Below, one piece after another: positions 16,150-21,159 of a DNA stretch of 21,159 bases. The DNA lies in IMG/VR virus record IMGVR_UViG_3300009126_000035, positions 1 through 21,159 of that record; one strand, 5' to 3'. Origin of the DNA: a virus. Under the pieces are notes generated by a model. The model was not told the origin of the DNA. It searched no databases and saw nothing but the letters and a program-made list of their open reading frames with translations. The position numbers and the translations under genes were made by a program. Each line of letters opens with the position of its first letter. Position 1 is the stretch's first letter.

Positions 16150-17405
16150 CACGCACTCAACCACTGTAGGTTGGCCCTTGGCTGTATCGCACCATGCTCA
16201 ACTCTGTTCTCACGATAGGCGATCGCAAAATACCTGAAGGCATCAGCGTAATGGCTGGACCAATCATGGAGTGGATGTGGCTTGTACACACCCTTCTTCT
16301 CGTCAAACTCTTTGCGATAACGCTTTAATGCCTGGAGTCCATCCTTACAGTTGGTCTTATGAAAATAACACTTAGGTAGTATCGCCCTCACCGCGTGAAT
16401 ACCATCCTCGATCGATAGCCTCGGCACAACCCTGAAGTTAATACCTAACTTGCGAGCTGTCTCTAACCTGGACTTACCAGTACCCAACTCTCTCACTTGG
16501 ATATCATGTGGCGCGTAATGCTGACCCAGCACACACTGGTGCTTTGTTCTAAACTCATGAAGGTAGTTCACATAGAACGCCAGACCCTCGCCTTGATTTT
16601 CATAGCTATGGACCACACGGATCTCCCGACCAACACGCTGAACAAACCAAATTGCAGTGCTATCACTAATACCCAAGTCAAAATATGTATCAACAGGTAC
16701 ACCAGGCTCGATAGCAAACTCCATAATCTGCTCATCGTTGATGAACTTGGCAAAGTACGCGCCGTCTCTGTTAGAAAGGACCTCGCCCTCCCAGACATGG
16801 TTATATAGATCGACGTTCTTTTGTTTAAGATGGATCCTTTCTTTCTCCAGTTCTCTAGGAAACCAAGGATTGTCTGAATAGTTAACTTTCTCAACATACG
16901 CCTCCGGTGGTGGATTAACAACGAAACGCTGATAGGTATCATCCATTTCGTCGTTCGGGTTAAACGAGACCCAGATCTCTGAGCCTTTCTTTCTCAAGGT
17001 CGGCACCAGGGTTTCCCACGATGAGTAGGTCACTGACTCGGCCTCCTCAACCCAGGCAATGTCCAATCCTTCCATCGATTTAACTTTGGTTATATTGGAT
17101 CTCATGCCCTCAAAAATAAAGCGAGAGCCATTGGTCCCAACGATCTGAGTCTTTTGTACATCAAAGTATTCGCCCAGGCCCATACGCTCGATTGTGTCGG
17201 CCAACAACTGTAAGACTGAGTCTGATATAGATCTCTGTATTTCACGCGCACACAGTATCCTCACGGGCTTCTGCCAGGCTTTAAGCACAAGCATCTGTGC
17301 GATGGACCAGGACTTTCCACTGCCCCTGCCCCCAAAAACCACTTTATAGCGCTGTGGCTCCAGGAACGGCTGAAACTTCTTGGTGATCTTTAAATCAACT
17401 TTCAT
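16149..17405 (-). CDS. terL: Terminase large subunit
   Basis: Predicted packaging motor and nuclease, 418 residues. ATPase: Walker A GGRGSGKS (25-32), Walker B with catalytic acid GLDIAWVEEA (113-122), coupling motif SFNP (147-150). Nuclease: FDLGISDST with D243, PHDI with D301, and ADAFRYF with D388, the usual three acidic positions of the RNase H-like fold. The overall pattern fits the PBSX/Terminase_3-type family (relatives usually cut headful or at direct repeats), whereas T7's terminase is of a different type; thus the packaging mode cannot be read off the T7-like capsid genes. Its ATG follows the preceding TAG with no gap, so translation is probably coupled. Confidence 0.96.
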   Translation of the reverse strand: MKVDLKITKKFQPFLEPQRYKVVFGGRGSGKSWSIAQMLVLKAWQKPVRILCAREIQRSISDSVLQLLADTIERMGLGEYFDVQKTQIVGTNGSRFIFEGMRSNITKVKSMEGLDIAWVEEAESVTYSSWETLVPTLRKKGSEIWVSFNPNDEMDDTYQRFVVNPPPEAYVEKVNYSDNPWFPRELEKERIHLKQKNVDLYNHVWEGEVLSNRDGAYFAKFINDEQIMEFAIEPGVPVDTYFDLGISDSTAIWFVQRVGREIRVVHSYENQGEGLAFYVNYLHEFRTKHQCVLGQHYAPHDIQVRELGTGKSRLETARKLGINFRVVPRLSIEDGIHAVRAILPKCYFHKTNCKDGLQALKRYRKEFDEKKGVYKPHPLHDWSSHYADAFRYFAIAYRENRVEHGAIQPRANLQWLSA

Positions 17406-18278
17406 CTAATCACCACAAAAACAAGGAATGGTTGTGTCGTCAAATCCAAACATTGGAGTTTGCTCTATCGCTATTTGTTTCATCTGTGCGTAGCTTGGTG
17501 AGTCCTTCCTAAAAAAAGCCGCCTTGCCAACATCGGTACTCAACGACTCCTCGGTTTCAATCCACCAATCAGCTAAATCTGGTCTTGCTTGGATAATGCT
17601 TTGTTTCTTGCCATATCCTTTTAGAAAACACAAATCACAATTACCCCAGTCGGTAACCCCGTTGTTGTTGGGCAAATCTAAATCAAAATCCTGTGCGTTC
17701 CAAAAATCACAAACGTCTTGCGCTGTCACCCCGTCCAAATACAATGGTAAATATCTCTCTTGTCCTGACTCCACTGTGCCATTCATTTTGACCGCCCGTC
17801 TTGGCTCGTCACCACGAATACCGATATAAGCAACATAAGGTGTTTCAAAACCACACGAATCAATTAAATACTCTTTGATAGCCCTTATCTTTAAATCCGC
17901 AGTACAAAATCTCGCCACTGGATTTGGGGCATATCGTCTTGCCTTGACCAACGCACTAAACGGCTCGCCATTTCTGCTGGCTGACTCATAATCAACAAGT
18001 CGGGTTTCATAAACGTATTTGTTTTTCTCGTCCTCTCTCGCCTCTCTTGCGAACCTTTCCAGCCAGACAATATCAACGCCCCACTTCTCACCACAATCTC
18101 TAACGAAATCCAATGTTTCAGGCATTTCTTTACCAGTATTCGCAAAACAAACCTTGGCGAACTCAGGCAATTTACCATCATGCGCCTCAAGTATCTTGTG
18201 TAGCATATAGGCAGACGTTCTCCCTCCACTGAAGCTGATTACTGATGGCTCGGTGATTTTGTAAAGCGATCTCGTCAT
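17406..18278 (-). CDS. PP-loop (PAPS reductase-like) enzyme
   Basis: A 290-residue member of the adenine nucleotide alpha-hydrolase (PAPS reductase/ATP pyrophosphatase) superfamily. PP-loop ISFSGGRTSA (14-23); FANTGKEMPETLDFV (45-59); ARFCTADLKI (122-131); GIRGDEPRR (153-161); NCDLCFLKG (213-221); C-terminal CFCGD (286-290). C125, C214, C217 and C286/C288 could hold an Fe-S cluster or zinc. Family members activate substrates with ATP or reduce sulphate; related proteins act in sulphur assimilation (CysH), DNA phosphorothioation (DndC) and tRNA thiolation (TtcA). The KTEC-type end of true CysH is not seen, so a CysH role is not supported; a nucleic-acid or nucleotide modification role is possible. 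It sits between TerS/DUF3310 and TerL, 2 bases after the former. Confidence 0.85.
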   Translation of the reverse strand: MTRSLYKITEPSVISFSGGRTSAYMLHKILEAHDGKLPEFAKVCFANTGKEMPETLDFVRDCGEKWGVDIVWLERFAREAREDEKNKYVYETRLVDYESASRNGEPFSALVKARRYAPNPVARFCTADLKIRAIKEYLIDSCGFETPYVAYIGIRGDEPRRAVKMNGTVESGQERYLPLYLDGVTAQDVCDFWNAQDFDLDLPNNNGVTDWGNCDLCFLKGYGKKQSIIQARPDLADWWIETEESLSTDVGKAAFFRKDSPSYAQMKQIAIEQTPMFGFDDTTIPCFCGD

Positions 18279-18280
18279 GC

Positions 18281-18556
18281 TTACCTAGCCTCTACCTTGT
18301 CAAACACGTCATCCAATCCATCATCAAACCTTTCGTCATAAGCTGAGTTCATTCGGTTGTTGATCTCCCTCTCAATATAGAATCTGGCCTTTCTAAGATC
18401 CTCAATACCACCATCTCCCTTGTGTTTTAAGTCGGCACGCCAGAGATACTTAACAGCGTTTCCTACACAGAAGCTCATATGCTCTGTAATTTCGATACAT
18501 TCCACGCCAGACGGGTGTGAAGTATAGTGTTGTGGGTAGTTAACGTTATCGCTCAA
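18281..18556 (-). CDS. DUF3310-family protein
   Basis: A small phage protein of the DUF3310 family, about 91 residues from the chosen start. The family signature is clear: NYPQHYTSHPSGVECIEITE, then FCVGNAVKYLWRADLKHKGDG and EDLRKARFYIEREI. The family is widespread in phages, sometimes annotated as a nucleotide kinase without basis; its function is not known. The C-terminus is acidic (DERFDDGLDDVFDKVEAR). An ATG at 18625 or 18577 is possible, but TTG at 18556 begins exactly at the conserved region and has AGGAG 7 bases upstream, so I use it; the gene then overlaps TerS by 11 bases. Confidence 0.87.
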   Translation of the reverse strand: MSDNVNYPQHYTSHPSGVECIEITEHMSFCVGNAVKYLWRADLKHKGDGGIEDLRKARFYIEREINNRMNSAYDERFDDGLDDVFDKVEAR

Positions 18557-18992
18557 TTCCTGTCTCCTGTTTATCATCCAAGGCCGACTCATAATCGTCA
18601 TACTCATCAACCGCTCCACCATCAACCACAGTAATCACCACGTTGTTGTCGTTCGTGTTGTTACTTGTAAGGTTCACGTCCTTCACGTCCGCATATCCAC
18701 GATCCTTTAATACCATCGGCGCAAATTTGTTTAGCACAATAGGGTTGCGATCCTCAAAAACCTGCTTATTGATCTCGTCCTCCCACCTGTCCTTTAGTGC
18801 CTCTTTAGCCTGTTCTACCGCCTGTGAGAATGTGTCCGAGCGATTACACCACTCGTAGTATGTCGACCTTGGAACGTCAGCCTTTCGACACGCCTTTGCC
18901 ACATTGCAATAGTTAGACACATAAGCGTTAATAAACTTTAGCTGTTTGTCCTTCAGCCCCTCGCCTATTAGGATGGGTAATTCATCACTCAA
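18546..18992 (-). CDS. terS: Terminase small subunit
   Basis: Predicted small terminase subunit, 148 residues, which recognises the packaging site and recruits TerL. Residues 13-60 carry a helix-turn-helix: LKDKQLKFINAYVSNYCNVA followed by ACRKADVPRSTYYEWC (34-49), typical of phage small terminases. A helical oligomerisation region follows (60-100), then a low-complexity acidic tail (DEYDDYESALDDKQ) that may contact TerL. The start is TTG at 18992; there is no in-frame ATG before residue 93, and AAGGAGG lies 9 bases upstream, so TTG use is strongly supported. Unlike the usual adjacent terS-terL pair, two genes (DUF3310 and the PP-loop enzyme) intervene. Confidence 0.85.
   Translation of the reverse strand: MSDELPILIGEGLKDKQLKFINAYVSNYCNVAKACRKADVPRSTYYEWCNRSDTFSQAVEQAKEALKDRWEDEINKQVFEDRNPIVLNKFAPMVLKDRGYADVKDVNLTSNNTNDNNVVITVVDGGAVDEYDDYESALDDKQETGIER
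18564..18568 (-). promoter_or_regulatory. Shine-Dalgarno supporting a TTG start of the DUF3310 gene
   Basis: AGGAG lies 7 bases before TTG at 18556. It lies downstream of the in-frame ATGs at 18625 and 18577, so it cannot serve them, and neither of those has a comparable site. Confidence 0.72.
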
Positions 18993-19150
18993 TGGACGGT
19001 CCCTCCTTCGCTAGTTTCAATAATTTCGATTGCGTCCAGCAGGGTGCTAACATCCTGGTGTGCCTCATCAATTGTTATGCCCCTCTCTTCACTCAGCAAC
19101 ATAATGGCGGCAACATATCTCTCTCTTTCGGTGTATTCCTCTTCACTCAT
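18989..19150 (-). CDS. Small acidic hypothetical protein (53 residues)
   Basis: A 53-residue frame from ATG at 19150 to TGA at 18989-18991, beginning MSEEEYTERERYVAAIMLLS and ending SEGGTVH. It fills the otherwise empty 155 bases between the methyltransferase and terS. Its ATG overlaps the methyltransferase stop by 4 bases (ATGA), and its TGA overlaps the terS TTG start, the same arrangement as neighbouring genes. It is acidic and predicted helical (one hydrophobic helix face around 13-19 and 36-45). I do not recognise a family. The tight fit on both sides makes it a likely real gene; function unknown. Confidence 0.75.
   Translation of the reverse strand: MSEEEYTERERYVAAIMLLSEERGITIDEAHQDVSTLLDAIEIIETSEGGTVH
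19002..19008 (-). promoter_or_regulatory. Strong Shine-Dalgarno before the terS TTG start
   Basis: AAGGAGG with a 9-base spacer to TTG at 18992. It is the best ribosome site in the right half of the window and lies inside the end of the 53-residue gene. Confidence 0.78.
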
Positions 19151-19566
19151 AAAACCACCACCATTGAATCGTGCATGCCATCCTTTTTAGACACCCTCTC
19201 ACCATTAGTATTTACACCAATAAACTTAACCCTTCCTCTAATAAACCGGATCTCTTTGGCGTTGGGCTGTACATGATCATGAAATAGTTTGGTGCTTGTA
19301 CTAACTGGCAACAACATCACACACGTTCTGCCTTGTTTTGCAAAATCAATTGCCCTTAAAACAAACGCCTCTTTTAGTTTTCGGCTGTAGGGAGGATTGA
19401 TAAAATTTCTCATCCCCCAATCTATTGAGAGTCCATCGGTTTCTGGTGTAACTTCTTGCATAATTGGGCAGGGATCAAAATCAAAATCAAATTCATTGTT
19501 GAGTTCGTCATAAAGATATTTTGGTGTTTCCCAATGATCACTATGCTGTATGTTTCTATTCTTCAT
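19147..19566 (-). CDS. Phage DNA N6-adenine methyltransferase (Dam family)
   Basis: A 139-residue phage-type adenine methyltransferase. WETPKYLYDELNNEF (12-26), FDFDPCP (28-34) as the SAM-binding region, and the catalytic NPPYS motif (57-61); then TCVMLLPVSTSTKLFHDHV (81-99) and an IRFIRGRVKFIG block (106-117) with a short C-terminal strand ending HDSMVVVL. This pattern matches the Pfam 'phage N-6-adenine-methyltransferase' family, usually around 160-190 residues, so it is short but with all visible motifs. It would modify phage DNA, protecting it from host restriction or marking it; target site is unknown. ATGA overlaps link it to the genes on both sides. Confidence 0.9.
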   Translation of the reverse strand: MKNRNIQHSDHWETPKYLYDELNNEFDFDFDPCPIMQEVTPETDGLSIDWGMRNFINPPYSRKLKEAFVLRAIDFAKQGRTCVMLLPVSTSTKLFHDHVQPNAKEIRFIRGRVKFIGVNTNGERVSKKDGMHDSMVVVL

Positions 19567-19970
19567 ACCCCAATTCCCATTGCTGCGTAATAAAGATCTG
19601 CCGGCCTTGGTAGTGTCAACGAATACTCACTGCCCAGCTGATCGATTTGCTCTAAATAATCCGTAAACTCTTTCACCCCCAAGTCAGATGTAGATCTGAT
19701 CTGTGAGATCTCCTTGCCTGTCTTGCTTGTAAATTCAAATCTGCCTAAAAACTTATCTGCCAAAAGTAGATGGCACTCGTCTTTCGTATAACCCGTATGC
19801 TCACAAAATATCATCACCCAGGCAAAATAAAGACGGTTTTGCTTCTGGCTTCTCGTTAAGTGGTCCTCTTTGATTTCAACAACAGCCCGATCCGACTCGC
19901 TGTCTTTGAAAAACCCTGCCACCATTTCCTGCACATCAAGTGGTTTGCTACGCTTAACTATCATTCTCAT
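19563..19970 (-). CDS. NinB-like recombination protein
   Basis: A 135-residue protein resembling the lambda NinB (Orf) family of recombination mediators, which bind single-stranded DNA and help load a recombinase. The key block is DHLTRSQKQNRLYFAWVMIF (36-55), close to the RSxxQNxxxW/F signature. It is followed by a helical region (YTKDECHLLLADKFLG) and a C-terminal part SLTLPRPADLYYAAMG. A lambda-nin-like neighbourhood (YbcO-type nuclease before, Dam after) supports the call. The match is partial and other short phage proteins share a QN-rich helix, so confidence is moderate. Start ATG is 3 bases after the preceding stop. Confidence 0.62.
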   Translation of the reverse strand: MRMIVKRSKPLDVQEMVAGFFKDSESDRAVVEIKEDHLTRSQKQNRLYFAWVMIFCEHTGYTKDECHLLLADKFLGRFEFTSKTGKEISQIRSTSDLGVKEFTDYLEQIDQLGSEYSLTLPRPADLYYAAMGIGV

Positions 19971-19973
19971 GAA

Positions 19974-20261
19974 TTAAATTAACCCCTTTGCCACCAAAAT
20001 CTCTTGCGTTTTAATCACCCCTTCCAGGTGAACCTTGCGAACAAAATCTCTGTCCTTTTCGTTAGGCACTCGACCGTCCAGGATGTCATGGCAATGAGCG
20101 CACGAATACGCGCCGTGTATGTCCAAAACCTTTGACCCCATACCGCCACCGTTTAAATGTGCGTAAACCACTGTCTCATTATTTGGCCCGCCATTACAAC
20201 CGTTGAATCTAATCTGGCACGGCATTCCCCTTGCGCTGCGGGTGAGCTTATTCATTGACAT
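19974..20261 (-). CDS. YbcO/DUF1364-type nuclease
   Basis: A 95-residue protein closely resembling E. coli DLP12 YbcO (DUF1364), a small HNH-type metal-dependent endonuclease. SARGMPCQIRFNGCNGG (9-25), VVYAHLNGGGMGSK (31-44), SCAHCHDILDGR (53-64) and a C-terminal helix VHLEGVIKTQEILVAKGLI. C15, C22, C54 and C57 may bind zinc; H35 and H58 are candidate catalytic residues. It probably acts in late recombination or branch processing, as lambda-like nin genes do. Two starts are possible: ATG at 20261 (4 bases after GGGAGG) or ATG at 20255 (ATGA overlap with the preceding gene, 10-base spacer); I give the longer one. Confidence 0.85.
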   Translation of the reverse strand: MSMNKLTRSARGMPCQIRFNGCNGGPNNETVVYAHLNGGGMGSKVLDIHGAYSCAHCHDILDGRVPNEKDRDFVRKVHLEGVIKTQEILVAKGLI

Positions 20262-20725
20262 AAAGCCTCCCTAACCTGTTGCTCACTCCAGCCATTGTCC
20301 AGGTAGAACTTCTTTGCCCAATATTTGGTTGCCGTTGAGCATCCACGAGGGTCGTATCTTTTGAAGAACTCAAAGCGCTCCTCTCTGTTTGACGAATCCC
20401 AGAGTCCGGCGTAGTCGATCTGCTTATGCTCAATCACCGCCTTGGGTTCGTTCATATCCGCGTTATGAAACTCGCGTAACATGGTCAGAAAGTCTGGCAT
20501 TGTTGGTGGCCTCTTGTGACTTTCGTCCACCCATTTGTGTTTGGCTTTATCAACAAAGCGCAAGGCGTTATCAGGCAAGTGTGCCAACTCTTCAGCAAAA
20601 GCCTTTACCATTTCTACCTTATCGACGCTACTGTTAACAAAGTAACCATAACGTGTCACTGACCATTGAGCTATGTTGCTCGCGACTGCCAGATATTCAA
20701 TCTCTTCTTCTTTTTGATAAGTCAT
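20252..20725 (-). CDS. P-like replication protein (helicase-loader candidate)
   Basis: A 157-residue protein directly after the O-like initiator, overlapping it by 4 bases (ATGA). RPPTMPDFLTMLREF (72-86) resembles the PP-T-PxEF motif of lambda P-type replication proteins, and the C-terminal part (YWAKKFYLDNGWSEQQVREAL) is helical. In lambda, P loads the host DnaB helicase onto the O-bound origin. This protein is shorter than lambda P (233 residues), lacks Walker motifs, and is called chiefly by position and one motif. It might instead be a divergent or unrelated small replication protein. Confidence 0.5.
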   Translation of the reverse strand: MTYQKEEEIEYLAVASNIAQWSVTRYGYFVNSSVDKVEMVKAFAEELAHLPDNALRFVDKAKHKWVDESHKRPPTMPDFLTMLREFHNADMNEPKAVIEHKQIDYAGLWDSSNREERFEFFKRYDPRGCSTATKYWAKKFYLDNGWSEQQVREALCQ

Positions 20726-21159
20726 CCCACTATCCTCATTTTGTTTGTTAAATTAGATAAAGCACTTTTCTTCTTCTGCTCTATCACCCTGCCTATATCT
20801 TGGTAACTCATGTTTTGAGTTGGTGATTGCGGGACCATAGGTCTTCCCGTGTACTTCCAATCGGGGTCAATGCCCTTCCATGTTTTTGATAAGTAAAAAT
20901 CAACAGCGTCATCAACAGTGATTGACCAGTAGGCAGCGTATGCCCTCAATGACTTGAGCAATCCTTTAAGCATTCGATTGGTCAACAAAGGTGCCTTAAC
21001 GACAACCTCTCTATGCTCGACCAGATCCTGGAGCGTTTCCAATGAAAATTCAGGGGAAACAAAAGCATCAAAATCCAACTTTCTTTTTGGTACTTTTTCT
21101 TTATTAGGTTCTATGGGAGGTTCTATGGTAGATTGGTGTACCGTTTTTGGTACTTTTAA
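20722..21159 (-). CDS. O-like replication initiator, C-terminal part (partial)
   Basis: The frame is open to the right edge, with 145 residues visible; the N-terminal DNA-binding domain lies outside. The visible part begins with a linker containing two KVPK motifs (residues 2-5 and 23-26) around IEPP and IEPNKE, then a helical domain FVSPEFSLETLQDLVEHREVVV through WSITVDDAVDFYLSKTWKGIDPDW, ending at MRIVG. The repeated VPK...IEP linker is typical of lambda O/phage-type initiators, whose linker DNA contains the origin iterons. A TTG at 21078 is not the likely start, as the frame continues upstream. The stop TGA overlaps the next gene's ATG. The O-like call is from linker and order. Confidence 0.7.
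   Translation of the reverse strand, partial: LKVPKTVHQSTIEPPIEPNKEKVPKRKLDFDAFVSPEFSLETLQDLVEHREVVVKAPLLTNRMLKGLLKSLRAYAAYWSITVDDAVDFYLSKTWKGIDPDWKYTGRPMVPQSPTQNMSYQDIGRVIEQKKKSALSNLTNKMRIVG
21084..21157 (+). repeat. Iteron-like direct repeats inside the O-like gene
   Basis: TTTTTGGTACTTTT occurs exactly at 21084-21097 and 21144-21157, 60 bases apart. Between them AGGTTCTATGG occurs at 21106-21116 and 21118-21128, a 12-base period. They are A/T-rich and lie in the linker-coding region of the O-like gene, where lambda-type phages carry their origin. More repeats may lie beyond the edge. Confidence 0.6.

Noticed and set aside
16150-16164. GTG start at 16164 for the gene after terL
   Set aside because: It lies within terL; ATG at 16149 gives a TGATG junction like the neighbours.
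18557-18625. Longer DUF3310 start at the ATG of 18625
   Set aside because: It adds unconserved residues overlapping terS, with no ribosome site, while TTG at 18556 has AGGAG.
18992-19276. Plus-strand frame of 94 residues
   Set aside because: It opposes the terS-proximal, 53-residue and methyltransferase genes, has no TTG/ATG context with ribosome site, and the minus frame is fully packed there.
21076-21078. TTG at 21078 as the start of the O-like gene
   Set aside because: The frame stays open and conserved-looking (VPK and IEP linker) up to the window edge, so the gene begins outside.

Overview
The window looks like part of the genome of a tailed phage with a short, T7/BPP-1-type tail (podovirus-like). 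Every supported gene lies on the minus strand, so transcription runs from the right edge (21159) to the left edge (1). Genes are packed almost without gaps: most junctions are ATGA, TAATG, TGATG or TAGTG overlaps or gaps of 0-5 bases. No integrase, repressor, RNA polymerase, holin, stand-alone endolysin or tRNA gene was found, so lifestyle cannot be decided here. Base composition is moderate with no clear shifts. The style of the structural proteins recalls podoviruses of aquatic Proteobacteria, but the host is not identified.

Right part, about 18.3-21.16 kb, in transcription order: the C-terminal part of a lambda O-like replication initiator with iteron-like repeats in its linker; a P-like helicase-loader candidate; a YbcO/DUF1364-type nuclease; a NinB-like recombination protein; a phage Dam-type adenine methyltransferase; an unlisted 53-residue acidic protein; the terminase small subunit (TTG start); and a DUF3310 protein (TTG start). 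This is a lambda-like replication, recombination and modification block running directly into packaging genes.

Middle part, about 11.3-18.3 kb: a PP-loop (PAPS reductase-like) enzyme, the terminase large subunit, a small H/C-containing protein, a small basic protein, the T7-type portal, a Bbp19-like protein, the scaffold and the major capsid protein. The only long intergenic space (216 bases) is the capsid gene leader, which holds a hairpin and two interleaved inverted repeats. A strong intrinsic terminator follows the capsid gene, as in T7 after gene 10.

Left part, 1-11.3 kb: the tail and ejection module in T7 gene order: gp11-like tail tube, gp12-like nozzle, gp14-like and gp15-like internal proteins, two very large gp16-position proteins (one ending in a T4-lysozyme-like domain that lacks the usual catalytic Asp), a gp17-like fibre with 18 uninterrupted heptads, and the first nine codons of another protein running off the window.

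The most interesting points are the iteron-like repeats inside the O-like gene, the pseudoknot-like capsid leader, the PP-loop enzyme placed between the two terminase genes, the degenerate lysozyme site, and the two adjacent genes with TTG starts and strong Shine-Dalgarno sequences. None of these proves a wholly new system; the layout is a mosaic of known phage modules.
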